Below, one piece after another: positions 1-8,111 of a stretch of 21,094 nt of DNA. The DNA is from Microscillaceae bacterium (GTDB lineage: Bacteria; Bacteroidota; Bacteroidia; Cytophagales; Microscillaceae). The stretch's first letter is position 1, and the number at the start of each line of letters is the position of its first letter. Location: contig DMXI01000428.1 in the NCBI GenBank assembly GCA_003483885.1, forward strand, positions 1 through 21,094. The letters are read 5' to 3'. Position numbers and translations under genes: made by a program. The notes below the pieces were generated by a model. That model searched no databases and was not told where the DNA came from. It worked only from the letters and a program-made list of their open reading frames with translations.

Positions 1-349
1 ATAAAATTATACAATAAAAATTAAAAAATACAACACTGGCTTTCCAGAAGTGCCATAACTCTACTGATTTACAGTTTATTAAGATAAAATTTGGCAAAAC
101 TTAAGAATCAGCGAATTTATTAGCTTCTATTGAAGAATTTTACTTCCAAAATTTTTTTCAGGCAGATTACATAACTGTTTTGTCAGTGGAATAAGGTAGC
201 AGGATTTGGATTTTTTCATCGATATTTTGGTTTCCGTCTATACCAACTTTTTGAAAAACAGCATTGTTTATTAAAAATTGGTAATTCACCTAATAATCCG
301 CTAGCTTTGCCTCCAATATTTTGATTTGTTATTAATAATTATTTGTTAT
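1..349. other. Left-edge intergenic region upstream of ugd
   Basis: This is AT-rich DNA in which I see no gene on either strand. The right part carries the probable ugd promoter (278-309). An imperfect hairpin lies at 241-283: arms TACCAA (241-246) and TTGGTA (278-283) are extended by TTTTT/AAAAA with one bulged C, and a small AAACA/TGTTT stem sits inside. The outer right arm overlaps the promoter's TTG element. No U-tract follows the hairpin, so it does not look like a terminator. Confidence 0.4.
278..309 (+). promoter_or_regulatory. Bacteroidota-type promoter for ugd
   Basis: TTG at 278-280 is followed after 21 nt by TAGCTTTG (302-309), an exact match to the TAnnTTTG -7 element of the Bacteroidota primary sigma factor. 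The predicted transcript starts around 314-316, giving a leader of about 35 nt before the ATG at 350. The assignment rests on sequence match and spacing only. Confidence 0.5.
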
Positions 350-1663
350 ATGAAAATAGCAGTAGTTGGTACTGGATATGTTGGTTTGGTTACAGGTACT
401 TGCTTTGCCGAAACGGGTAATAATGTCACTTGTATAGACATCGACGTGGAAAAAGTCAATAAGCTGAAGCAAGGCAAGATTACAATTTATGAACCAGGCT
501 TAGATGTATTGTTTGAAAGAAATATCAAACAAGATCGTCTTCACTTTACTACCAATTTGGAAGAAGGAATCAAAGATGCTGAAATCATCTTTTTAGCCCT
601 TCCAACCCCTCCTGGCGAAGACGGATCTGCTGATCTAAAATATGTGCTAAAAGTTGCTGATGACTTGGGTCACTTATTAGAACAGTACACCGTTGTGGTA
701 GACAAAAGTACTGTGCCAGTGGGTACTGCCGAAAAAGTTCATGCAGCTATTGTTGCCAATGCTAAAGTGGATTTTGACGTAGTGTCTAATCCTGAATTTT
801 TACGAGAAGGAGTTGCAGTGGAAGACTTCATGAAACCCGACCGGGTAGTGATTGGTACTTCTTCGGACAAAGCCCGCAAGGTGATGGAAAAGCTCTATTT
901 GCCTTTTGTACGTCAGGGAAATCCTATCATATTTATGGATGAGCGCTCTGCCGAAATGACCAAATACGCAGCTAACGCTTTCTTGGCTACTAAGATTACC
1001 TTTATGAATGAAATTGCCAACTTGTGCGAGCGAGCTGGTGCCGATGTGGATAATGTACGCAAGGGTATTGGTACTGATTCACGTATCGGAAAGAGATTCT
1101 TATTTGCGGGGATCGGTTATGGAGGAAGCTGTTTCCCCAAGGATGTACAAGCTTTGGCCAAAACCGCCAATGAGTTTGACTATGATTTCAAGATTTTAAA
1201 TTCAGTAATGAATGTAAATCATGAGCAAAAAACCAGGTTACTTCCTCAGTTAAAGGCCCACTTTAATAATAACCTAAAAGGTAAAACATTGGCCATATGG
1301 GGATTGTCATTTAAACCTTATACGGATGACATTCGTGAAGCTCCATCTTTGGAAAATATTCATGCATTGTTGGAAGAGGGTGTCAACATAAAGGCCTATG
1401 ATCCAGAGGCTATGGAAAATGTACGAAAAATTGTCGGTGATAAGATCGAGTACGCAGACAGTGCTTATGGTGCTTTATTAGAAGCTGACGCTTTACTTAT
1501 CTTTACTGAATGGCCAGCTTTTAGAACTCCTGACTTTGAAGTAGTCTCTAAATTGTTGAAAAACAAGGTAATTTTTGACGGAAGAAATTTATTTGATCTG
1601 GATCAGGTACAAGAACTTGGCTATACTTACTATAGCATAGGTCGCAAAACCGTTAAATCATAA
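350..1663 (+). CDS. ugd: UDP-glucose 6-dehydrogenase
   Basis: Oxidises UDP-glucose to UDP-glucuronate with two NAD+, in the cytoplasm, supplying the acid sugar and the substrate for the decarboxylase encoded next. The 437-residue protein has the usual family length. An N-terminal Rossmann motif GTGYVGL starts at residue 7, followed by the family strings STVPVGT and NPEFLREG. The catalytic cysteine is Cys261 in GYGGSCFPKD. The C-terminal UDP-binding domain includes GLSFKPYTDDIREAPS. I start at the ATG at 350: the frame is open from a TTG at 326, but the extra residues are hydrophobic and precede the Rossmann strand, where family members begin. A promoter lies upstream and an intrinsic terminator follows closely, so it is probably transcribed separately from the next genes. 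Confidence 0.95.
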   Translation: MKIAVVGTGYVGLVTGTCFAETGNNVTCIDIDVEKVNKLKQGKITIYEPGLDVLFERNIKQDRLHFTTNLEEGIKDAEIIFLALPTPPGEDGSADLKYVLKVADDLGHLLEQYTVVVDKSTVPVGTAEKVHAAIVANAKVDFDVVSNPEFLREGVAVEDFMKPDRVVIGTSSDKARKVMEKLYLPFVRQGNPIIFMDERSAEMTKYAANAFLATKITFMNEIANLCERAGADVDNVRKGIGTDSRIGKRFLFAGIGYGGSCFPKDVQALAKTANEFDYDFKILNSVMNVNHEQKTRLLPQLKAHFNNNLKGKTLAIWGLSFKPYTDDIREAPSLENIHALLEEGVNIKAYDPEAMENVRKIVGDKIEYADSAYGALLEADALLIFTEWPAFRTPDFEVVSKLLKNKVIFDGRNLFDLDQVQELGYTYYSIGRKTVKS

Positions 1664-1674
1664 ATAATAATGAG

Positions 1675-1703
1675 GCCTGGTGTGTACACCAGGCTAATTT
1701 TTT
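1675..1703 (+). terminator. Intrinsic terminator after ugd
   Basis: An 8-9 bp perfect GC-rich stem (GCCTGGTG at 1675-1682, CACCAGGC at 1687-1694) with a short loop is followed by TAA and six T residues (1698-1703). It lies 11 nt after the ugd stop codon and separates ugd from the decarboxylase gene. Confidence 0.85.
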
Positions 1704-1745
1704 ATACAGTTTGTAGAATTTCTTTTAAATTATAAATAGACACTC

Positions 1746-2708
1746 ATGAAAAGGGTTTTGATCACTGGGGCAGCAGGTTTTTTAGGCTCCCATTTATGCG
1801 ATCGTTTTATCAAAGAAGGTTGTCATGTGATAGGAATGGATAACCTGATCACTGGTTCCCTGGATAACATCGAGCACTTAATGCCTAAAAAAGAGTTTGA
1901 GTTTTATCACCACGATGTATCTAAATTTGTACATGTAGCAGGCGATATAGATTATATACTACATTTTGCTTCTCCTGCCAGCCCTATCGATTACCTACAA
2001 ATTCCTATTCAAACTTTAAAAGTAGGATCATTGGGCACTCATAACCTACTAGGACTGGCCAAAGCCAAAAAAGCACGCATATTGGTTGCTTCTACTTCAG
2101 AGGTTTATGGTGATCCATTGGTACACCCTCAAAATGAAGATTACTGGGGTAATGTAAACCCAATTGGCCCCCGCGGAGTATACGACGAAGCCAAACGTTT
2201 TCAGGAGGCCATTACGATGGCTTATCATACTTTTCATGGATTGGAAACCCGCATTGTAAGAATCTTTAATACTTATGGCCCTCGCATGCGATTAAATGAT
2301 GGACGTGCTTTGCCCGCTTTCATTGGTCAAGCATTACAAGGGAAAGACCTTACCGTATTTGGGGATGGTTCTCAAACCCGTTCGTTTTGCTATGTAGACG
2401 ATTTGGTAGAAGGGATTTATCGTTTGTTATTGAGCGACTACGCACACCCAGTAAATGTGGGTAACCCTGATGAAATCAGCATCAAAGATTTTGCTGAGGA
2501 AATCATTAAACTCACGGGCACTGATCAAAAAATTATCTACAAACCTTTGCCTAAGGATGATCCTAAGCAAAGAAAGCCAGATATCACCCGAGCCAAAGAA
2601 ATTTTGGACTGGGAACCTAAAGTATCTCGTGCCGAAGGCCTGCAAAAAACTTATGCTTATTTCAAGGATTATTTAGAAAAAAACGCTCAAAAAGCGTCTC
2701 AGATTTAA
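1746..2708 (+). CDS. uxs: UDP-glucuronate decarboxylase (UDP-xylose synthase)
   Basis: Converts UDP-glucuronate to UDP-xylose through an NAD-bound 4-keto intermediate. It is an extended short-chain dehydrogenase of 320 residues. The N-terminal GAAGFLG (8-14) binds NAD. The strings STSEVYGDP (116-124), HPQNEDYWGNVNPIGPRG and YDEAK (catalytic Tyr146 and Lys150) form the signature that separates UDP-xylose synthases from dTDP-glucose dehydratases and epimerases. The start ATG at 1746 directly precedes the first Rossmann strand. galE starts 10 nt after its stop, so the two are very likely cotranscribed. Its substrate is made by the Ugd enzyme encoded just upstream, although a terminator separates the transcripts. 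The product is probably used for xylose-containing surface glycans. Confidence 0.9.
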   Translation: MKRVLITGAAGFLGSHLCDRFIKEGCHVIGMDNLITGSLDNIEHLMPKKEFEFYHHDVSKFVHVAGDIDYILHFASPASPIDYLQIPIQTLKVGSLGTHNLLGLAKAKKARILVASTSEVYGDPLVHPQNEDYWGNVNPIGPRGVYDEAKRFQEAITMAYHTFHGLETRIVRIFNTYGPRMRLNDGRALPAFIGQALQGKDLTVFGDGSQTRSFCYVDDLVEGIYRLLLSDYAHPVNVGNPDEISIKDFAEEIIKLTGTDQKIIYKPLPKDDPKQRKPDITRAKEILDWEPKVSRAEGLQKTYAYFKDYLEKNAQKASQI

Positions 2709-2718
2709 ATTAAGTGAT

Positions 2719-3756
2719 ATGAAAGTTTTGGTAACTGGTGGGACTGGTTTTATTGGATCACACACCATAGTGTCTTTGATTGAAACTGGCATGAAACCTG
2801 TCATTGTTGATAACCTTGACAATTCTTTACCTTCTGTATTAAAAAGCCTGGAGGCAATTACTCAAACAACGATACCTTTTTACGAAGTGGACTGCAATGA
2901 TCAGGAGGCGATTAATCAGGTGTTTGAAAAAGAAAAAGATATAGAAGGGGTCATTCATTTTGCCGCACACAAAGCGGTAGGTGAATCGGTGATCAACCCA
3001 TTAAAATATTACCAAAATAACGTAGGCTCTTTAATCGTACTTTTAGAAGTGATGAAAAAACACCAAACGCCTCATTTGGTGTTTTCATCCTCTTGTACCG
3101 TTTATGGGCAACCTGGCCAACTTCCAGTCACTGAAACTTCTCCTATTATTCCGGCAGAATCGCCTTATGGCAACACCAAACAAATCTGTGAAGAAGTAAT
3201 ACGAGACACGGTACATAGCTCACAAGCCGATCTTGCTAACTTTCAACTAAATGCTATTTTACTAAGGTATTTTAACCCTATTGGAGCACATCCAAGTGGG
3301 CATATTGGTGAGTTGCCTTTGGGAGTACCTAATAACTTAGTACCTTATATCACCCAAACTGCAGCGGGTATCAGAGATACATTGACCATTTTTGGGAATG
3401 ATTACGACACGCCTGACGGTACTTGTATAAGAGATTATATCCATGTAATGGATTTGGCCGAGGCTCATGTAAAGGCGCTACAGCTTTTAGCCAATAAAAG
3501 CGAGAACGGTAGCATTTGTGAAGTGTTTAACATCGGAACAGGAAAAGGAAACTCGGTGCAAGAGTTAGTGCATACTTTTGAGAAAGTAAATAATCTTAAA
3601 CTCAATTATGAGTTTGGTAAACGTCGCCCAGGGGATATAGAGCAAATCTATGCCTCGGTCGATAAAGCAAACCAACAATTGGGTTGGCAAACCAAAAGGA
3701 GCCTGGAAGATGGGCTTAGAGATGCCTGGAATTGGCAACAAAAGTTAATAAAATAA
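2719..3756 (+). CDS. galE: UDP-glucose 4-epimerase
   Basis: Interconverts UDP-glucose and UDP-galactose using tightly bound NAD. The 345-residue protein has the NAD motif GGTGFIG (7-13), the active-site strand SSSCTVYG with Ser125, and YGNTK with Tyr150 and Lys154. It also has the GalE-typical LRYFNPIGAHPSG, NNLVPYI and GDYDTPDGT-like segments (here FGNDYDTPDGTCIRDYIHV), and GTGKGNSV near the C terminus. This is a full-length, group-typical GalE rather than a generic epimerase. It starts 10 nt after the uxs stop and is followed at 32 nt by the lipoprotein gene, so uxs-galE-lipoprotein probably form one operon. Combined with Ugd and Uxs it widens the set of activated sugars made from UDP-glucose. 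Confidence 0.93.
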   Translation: MKVLVTGGTGFIGSHTIVSLIETGMKPVIVDNLDNSLPSVLKSLEAITQTTIPFYEVDCNDQEAINQVFEKEKDIEGVIHFAAHKAVGESVINPLKYYQNNVGSLIVLLEVMKKHQTPHLVFSSSCTVYGQPGQLPVTETSPIIPAESPYGNTKQICEEVIRDTVHSSQADLANFQLNAILLRYFNPIGAHPSGHIGELPLGVPNNLVPYITQTAAGIRDTLTIFGNDYDTPDGTCIRDYIHVMDLAEAHVKALQLLANKSENGSICEVFNIGTGKGNSVQELVHTFEKVNNLKLNYEFGKRRPGDIEQIYASVDKANQQLGWQTKRSLEDGLRDAWNWQQKLIK

Positions 3757-3787
3757 GTACTTGTCTAAACCGAGGTCAAATAAACCC

Positions 3788-4258
3788 ATGAAACAATTTA
3801 CATTTGCCCTAATGCTTGTGATAGGCTTCGCAGCCTGTAAGCAAACCCAGCGTTCACAAGAACAAACCACACCTGACAGCAGTAAGGAGGTAGGCAAAAA
3901 TTCATCTTCCACGCAAACGGGGCAGAAGCCTGATCCAAACTCATCAACAACAAACGCTCAAAATTTGCCAAAAGGCCCTATCAAGCCTGTCGAAAACCTG
4001 TACAAGGATGCTTCTTTCGAGACCAAGATCATTGATGGTAAAGAAAATACTTTTGGTTATGAAATTGCGGTAACACTCAACGGTAAAACCCAACGCATTC
4101 GGCAGGAACATAAACCCAGTGTGCCTGGTATAAGGGGTTTTGACACTAAAGAAGATGCCCAAAAGGTAGCAGATTTTGTAGTGAACAAGATCAAAACTAA
4201 AGGCTTCCCTCCTACTGTAACTCCTGAAGAATTGAAAACATTGGGGGTTATTAAATGA
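3788..4258 (+). CDS. Small lipoprotein, DUF4907-like
   Basis: The 156-residue protein has a lipoprotein signal peptide, MKQFTFALMLVIGFAAC, with the acylated cysteine at residue 17. A low-complexity Ser/Thr/Gln/Lys linker runs to about residue 70. The conserved C-terminal domain (about 77-155) contains FGYEIAVTLNGK, IRQEHKPSVPGIRGF, AQKVADFVVNKI and FPPTVTPEEL. This pattern recalls the DUF4907 family of short Bacteroidota proteins; I assign it from memory of the motif layout. Function is unknown. I use the ATG at 3788 because the frame upstream (from a TTG at 3761) would add residues before the signal peptide. It follows galE closely on the same strand and its stop lies 1 nt from the stop of the opposing membrane-protein gene. 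It probably sits in the cell envelope. Confidence 0.75.
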   Translation: MKQFTFALMLVIGFAACKQTQRSQEQTTPDSSKEVGKNSSSTQTGQKPDPNSSTTNAQNLPKGPIKPVENLYKDASFETKIIDGKENTFGYEIAVTLNGKTQRIRQEHKPSVPGIRGFDTKEDAQKVADFVVNKIKTKGFPPTVTPEELKTLGVIK

Positions 4259-4259
4259 T

Positions 4260-5453
4260 CTATTGTAACCACTTTCTCAATTTTGCGATCAACCAATAGC
4301 AGATCACCATATACACCGCCCAGGCACCTACTACGTCTAAGGGCGCGTATTCGGGGAACCAAGTCTTAAATACCTGATTTTGATTTACTTGGGAAGGGAT
4401 TGCAGATATTAGTCGCAAAATGGGCAGGCCGAGTATCGTCACGACCGCTATCAGGGTTAGGGACTCATCTCGAATCAATAAAAAGATGGAGGTCATGATA
4501 AATGGAAAGCCTAAAAACATGATGCGGGTCATGTCGCGCCCAGCCAAAACACCAAAAGCTAAATGTAGCACAACTAATACCCCTAAAGTCATCTGTAGTT
4601 CACCCGATTGACGGGGGCGTTTCCATAGTTTTTGCCAAGCCAACAGCCAAAACCCACCAAAACCTATAAACATAGCTACTACCCAACGCACGAGATCTAA
4701 GGGGTTTTGTAAGGTAATCTTGATAAAAAAAAGAATCGTAATCAAAGAGTTTTTTCCAGTGCCATTGCTGGGTACAAACCATTCGTTGAGCCACCACTTA
4801 ATAACCAGTGACAAAACCACCGCACCAGTATAAATCCACAATTTACGATAAGTAGCCTTTGCGTTGAAAAATTGTTGATAAACAAACTCATAAAGGGCAA
4901 GTACTAAGAGAATGGCAAGCCAAGATTCTTTTTGAGCAGTAGCCAAAGGGGTGATCAGCAACAACAACCAAAGCCAACGAGGGCGAATCAGCAACAATAC
5001 CAACAAACTATGGAATACATACGATGGAGCATCTACTGTGATGGGGTCATACAAATTGAAACGAATGATACCGGTCCAATGCAATAACAGCCACCCTATT
5101 CCAATTATTTGCAAGTACCAGGGAATGTCGAGCCAATGCCAACTCAACACCAACCAAAGAACGGTTAGGAGTGTACAACCCCATAGTATGATTACAAAGG
5201 CTTGTTTGGGGCTTTTGAAAGAAAACTGAGCCGCTAGCCAAGGTACTAGCACTCGACTATGAAAAGGAAATTTTACCTGATAGTTTTCCTGTTGCCCTTG
5301 AAAATAGTCATAAGCGGCCTCATACTGCCTCCCGTCGCATAACTCACACTGGTCATAGTTTACCGAAGGCTGAGTTTGCTCAAAGTACCAGAGACCTGCC
5401 AAGGCTAGCAAAAAAAACGAGCAAAGAATCAAGAACAAAATCTTTTTACTCAT
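4260..5453 (-). CDS. Polytopic membrane protein of unknown function
   Basis: The 397-residue protein has an N-terminal membrane segment (about 4-24) and then an exported loop with a Cys36-x-x-Cys39 pair and the segment PFHSRVLVPWLAA (63-75). Roughly eight to ten more hydrophobic helices run to the C terminus. A large non-cytoplasmic first loop with an R-x-L-x-P motif, followed by many helices, resembles GT-C-fold glycosyltransferases and related polyprenyl-sugar enzymes. I see no diagnostic catalytic motif, so this remains a suggestion. The ATG at 5453 precedes the signal-anchor directly. The gene is convergent with the lipoprotein gene (1-nt gap between stops, no terminator seen) and divergent from dtd. 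Closeness to nucleotide-sugar genes fits a glycan role but does not prove one. Confidence 0.7.
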   Translation of the reverse strand: MSKKILFLILCSFFLLALAGLWYFEQTQPSVNYDQCELCDGRQYEAAYDYFQGQQENYQVKFPFHSRVLVPWLAAQFSFKSPKQAFVIILWGCTLLTVLWLVLSWHWLDIPWYLQIIGIGWLLLHWTGIIRFNLYDPITVDAPSYVFHSLLVLLLIRPRWLWLLLLITPLATAQKESWLAILLVLALYEFVYQQFFNAKATYRKLWIYTGAVVLSLVIKWWLNEWFVPSNGTGKNSLITILFFIKITLQNPLDLVRWVVAMFIGFGGFWLLAWQKLWKRPRQSGELQMTLGVLVVLHLAFGVLAGRDMTRIMFLGFPFIMTSIFLLIRDESLTLIAVVTILGLPILRLISAIPSQVNQNQVFKTWFPEYAPLDVVGAWAVYMVICYWLIAKLRKWLQ

Positions 5454-5483
5454 GCATTCTGTTGGCTAATCCGTTGATTTTCA

Positions 5484-5514
5484 TTGTTATTTTATGTGAG
5501 TATACATAAATTTG
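5484..5514 (+). promoter_or_regulatory. Bacteroidota-type promoter for dtd
   Basis: TTG at 5484-5486, a 20-nt spacer and TAAATTTG (5507-5514) match the TTG/TAnnTTTG consensus exactly. The predicted transcript starts about 5520, leaving about 24 nt before the dtd ATG. The TTG that opens the longer dtd reading frame is this promoter's upstream element, which argues against an upstream translation start. Confidence 0.55.
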
Positions 5515-5543
5515 GCACTTCACCAAAATATTCATTTCAACAA

Positions 5544-5996
5544 ATGATCGCTGTCATTCAAAGAGTATCCGAAGCATCTGTAACCATTGAGCAAGAAGTA
5601 AAAGGTGCTATCCAGCAAGGATTGCTGATTTTATTGGGCATTGCTACTGATGATACTGAGGAAGATACGCAATGGCTGGTCAAAAAAATCGTGAATTTTC
5701 GTATTTTTGGCGACGAAGAAGGAAAAATGAATCTAGCATTGGGCGATGTCTCGGGTGACATTTTATTGATTAGTCAATTTACCCTACAAGCCAGTACCAA
5801 AAAAGGAAACCGACCTTCTTACATCAAAGCGGCTCGGCCCGAAGTAGCCATTCCCATATACGAGAATTTTATTCAGGCAATGGAAACCTCTTTAGGTAAA
5901 CCTATTCAAACCGGGGAATTCGGCGCAGACATGAAAGTTCAATTGTTGAATGACGGCCCCGTTACAATTATTATAGATACAAAAAATAAGCAATAA
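5544..5996 (+). CDS. dtd: D-aminoacyl-tRNA deacylase
   Basis: Cleaves D-amino acids (classically D-tyrosine) from mischarged tRNA, and also glycine from mischarged tRNA-Ala, protecting translation in the cytoplasm. The 150-residue length is typical of this homodimeric enzyme. Both active-site signatures are present: SQFTL at 77-81 (Thr80) and NDGPVT at 136-141, whose Gly138-Pro139 pair enforces chirality. Further family strings are MIAVIQRVSEASV at the N terminus, GNRPSY and GEFGADM (124-130). The ATG at 5544 matches the family N terminus exactly; the 20 extra in-frame codons upstream overlap the promoter. It is divergent from the membrane-protein gene. The next gene on the strand has its own promoter, so dtd is probably monocistronic. 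Confidence 0.95.
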   Translation: MIAVIQRVSEASVTIEQEVKGAIQQGLLILLGIATDDTEEDTQWLVKKIVNFRIFGDEEGKMNLALGDVSGDILLISQFTLQASTKKGNRPSYIKAARPEVAIPIYENFIQAMETSLGKPIQTGEFGADMKVQLLNDGPVTIIIDTKNKQ

Positions 5997-6028
5997 TTAT
6001 TTGCCACAGTATTGGCGAATATTCTATA

Positions 6029-6059
6029 TTGAAGTTTTAGCAAACCTTGCTTATGTTTG
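6029..6059 (+). promoter_or_regulatory. Bacteroidota-type promoter for the LRR-BRCT gene
   Basis: TTG at 6029-6031, a 20-nt spacer and TATGTTTG (6052-6059) match TAnnTTTG exactly. The ATG at 6072 follows only 12 nt after the -7 element, so the mRNA leader would be unusually short (about 6-8 nt). Confidence 0.5.
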
Positions 6060-6071
6060 CCCACTGCAATT

Positions 6072-7994
6072 ATGACAAAACAACAATTTTATAACCTAGA
6101 ACAAGCTTTAAAATCACCTTTAGAGGTAACGGAATTGATACTGAGATATCAAAAAGATTTGCCTTTGGAAGAAATTGCTCAATTGCAAAACCTGGAAGTG
6201 TTACATTTGCACAACCACTCTTTCAAGAATTTTCCCGAAAGCCTCCTCTCACTTTCTCGCCTTCATACATTGCATTTGCTGCATACCCGTTCGGCCAAAG
6301 TACCCGAGTTTTTATTTGAGTTCAAAAACCTCAAAGTACTCAATCTTTCATATAACCCCATTACCCGTATTCCGGCTTCGCTTCAAAAGTTGGAAAAGCT
6401 AAAGGAGTTGTATTTACATAATTGCAAACTCAAAGCAGTACCTGCCAATATTCACAAGCTAACCGAGCTGGAAGTACTCAACTTAGAGAATAACCAAATA
6501 GAAGCCATTCCTTCTAATATTGGGCAACTAAACAACCTAAAACAGCTTATTTTGACCAATAATAACATTGGTCGTTTGCCTGGCGACTTTGCCTTGCTCA
6601 ATGTAACCAAACTTCATTTAGGTTCTAATCCTTTTTATAATAATTTGGGGCAAAAGCAAAAAACCATTGGGGCTTTGTTGAAACAGTTTCAGAACCGAGA
6701 CTATGATGATGACTTAAGGCGTTTGTATTTCCATATTTTTATGGGAGAAATGGATGAAGCCGAAAAAATAGCCAATTACTCCGCCATAGTACAAGGGCTT
6801 AACTCTCCAAATCAGGTGATTCGGTTAAATACCCTTTCTTATTTGTTGGATAAAGAATCTAATCCTTTTGAACAAGTAGGCCAAACCAAAATTCACGTTC
6901 ATCTGGCCGGTAAGATTAACAGCTTTGACACCGAAGATCTGGATACACGCCTGGAGGATAGCAATATTGTGATAGATGATCGCCTGAAAAAAACTACTAC
7001 TCACCTGGTAGTGGGCGAAAATCCTAAGAAAAAACTCGACAAAGCGTTGGCCATGGGTATCCCGATTGTGGCGCAAGGCCGACTCAAAGACTACCTGCAC
7101 AATATTGAGGAGCATTACCTAGCCAAAAACGACCCAGCGACTTTGCAAATGGCCAAAAATCTGGGCGATTTGCTGCAAAGTCACGAAGAAAATAATCAAG
7201 AATTAGGTTTGGAGATGGCCATGGGTGGTGGTATTCACCCTTCATTTTTTTATGATTTGCTCTTGTTGTACTTGTGGAATCGTAACCTTAAAATAAGAAA
7301 CCTGACCGAAAAGGTACTGGAGAAACACCTCAGTTCTAACTTATTTATCCATCTAAAGACCAACGCTAAAAATTACTATAACGACCCCAGCGAAGATGCT
7401 ATTAGTACTTATTTGGAAAACATTAGCGCCCACGCCGAAATAGACCCCAATGAATTAGGCATTCGTTTTTTCCGCATTACTGATCGCGGCAAGCGGTTTT
7501 GCTTGAGATACCCCAATTCGTTTTTGGAAGTTTGCCAACAAGAAATCAAAGGTTCGGTGTTGAGACTGGTAGGCCTCAAGTTAGACAAGCTCAGCGAAAG
7601 TATCAGCAAATACGCTCACTTGAAGATACTCTATCTCAATGACAATAGTCTTTCACAGTTGCCAAATGCTTTTGAGCAATTGCACAAACTCTATGTACTC
7701 TCGCTCCGAAAAAATAAATTTACGGAATTTCCATCTCAATTGCTCCAATTGGCCGAGCTTGATAATATAGATTTATCCTTTAATAAAATTGAGCAATTGC
7801 CTGAAGAAATTGCGCAGCTTACTAAACTAAAACGCCTAAATCTACGCAACAATAGAATCGCGAGGTTGCCTCAGAGCTTGAAAAATTTGCCCAAACTGAA
7901 GACTCTTAACTTGGAAGGAAATCCGATCAAAAAAGATGAACAAGCCAAAGCCGAGGCTCAGAAACTTCTGCCCAATTGTAAGATTAGTTTCTAA
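6072..7994 (+). CDS. Leucine-rich-repeat protein with internal BRCT-like domain
   Basis: The 640-residue protein has no signal peptide and is probably cytoplasmic. Its domains in order are:
- about seven 23-residue LRRs of the LxxLxxLxLxxNxLxxLPxxI type (20-188);
- a helical linker (190-265);
- a BRCT-like module (273-344) with HVHLAGKI, TTTHLVVGENP, KKLDKALAMGIPIV and a final GRLKDYL;
- a helical, HEAT-like section (355-490);
- five more LRRs (494-618).
The BRCT fold usually binds DNA ends or protein partners and in bacteria is mostly found in NAD-dependent DNA ligase. The late conserved Trp is not present (DYL instead). LRRs suggest protein binding. No enzymatic motif is visible. I start at the ATG at 6072; the TTG at 6057 lies inside the promoter. 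Function is unknown; an adaptor role is inference. Confidence 0.85.
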   Translation: MTKQQFYNLEQALKSPLEVTELILRYQKDLPLEEIAQLQNLEVLHLHNHSFKNFPESLLSLSRLHTLHLLHTRSAKVPEFLFEFKNLKVLNLSYNPITRIPASLQKLEKLKELYLHNCKLKAVPANIHKLTELEVLNLENNQIEAIPSNIGQLNNLKQLILTNNNIGRLPGDFALLNVTKLHLGSNPFYNNLGQKQKTIGALLKQFQNRDYDDDLRRLYFHIFMGEMDEAEKIANYSAIVQGLNSPNQVIRLNTLSYLLDKESNPFEQVGQTKIHVHLAGKINSFDTEDLDTRLEDSNIVIDDRLKKTTTHLVVGENPKKKLDKALAMGIPIVAQGRLKDYLHNIEEHYLAKNDPATLQMAKNLGDLLQSHEENNQELGLEMAMGGGIHPSFFYDLLLLYLWNRNLKIRNLTEKVLEKHLSSNLFIHLKTNAKNYYNDPSEDAISTYLENISAHAEIDPNELGIRFFRITDRGKRFCLRYPNSFLEVCQQEIKGSVLRLVGLKLDKLSESISKYAHLKILYLNDNSLSQLPNAFEQLHKLYVLSLRKNKFTEFPSQLLQLAELDNIDLSFNKIEQLPEEIAQLTKLKRLNLRNNRIARLPQSLKNLPKLKTLNLEGNPIKKDEQAKAEAQKLLPNCKISF

Positions 7995-8111
7995 GGCTTA
8001 TTTTATCTGTTTGTCCATCGTTGGTGTTTGAACGAAGCGCTACCAACAACTTCTGAGAATGTTACAACATCGCATTACAAATGCATACCAGAGAGAGTAA
8101 TACATTCATTG

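Noticed and set aside
326..349. N-terminal extension of Ugd from TTG at 326
   Set aside because: The eight added residues are hydrophobic and precede the Rossmann strand; the ATG at 350 matches family starts.
8020..8047. GTTGGT/ACCAAC hairpin as terminator between the LRR and GNAT genes
   Set aside because: Only 6 bp with a 16-nt loop and no T tract on either strand.
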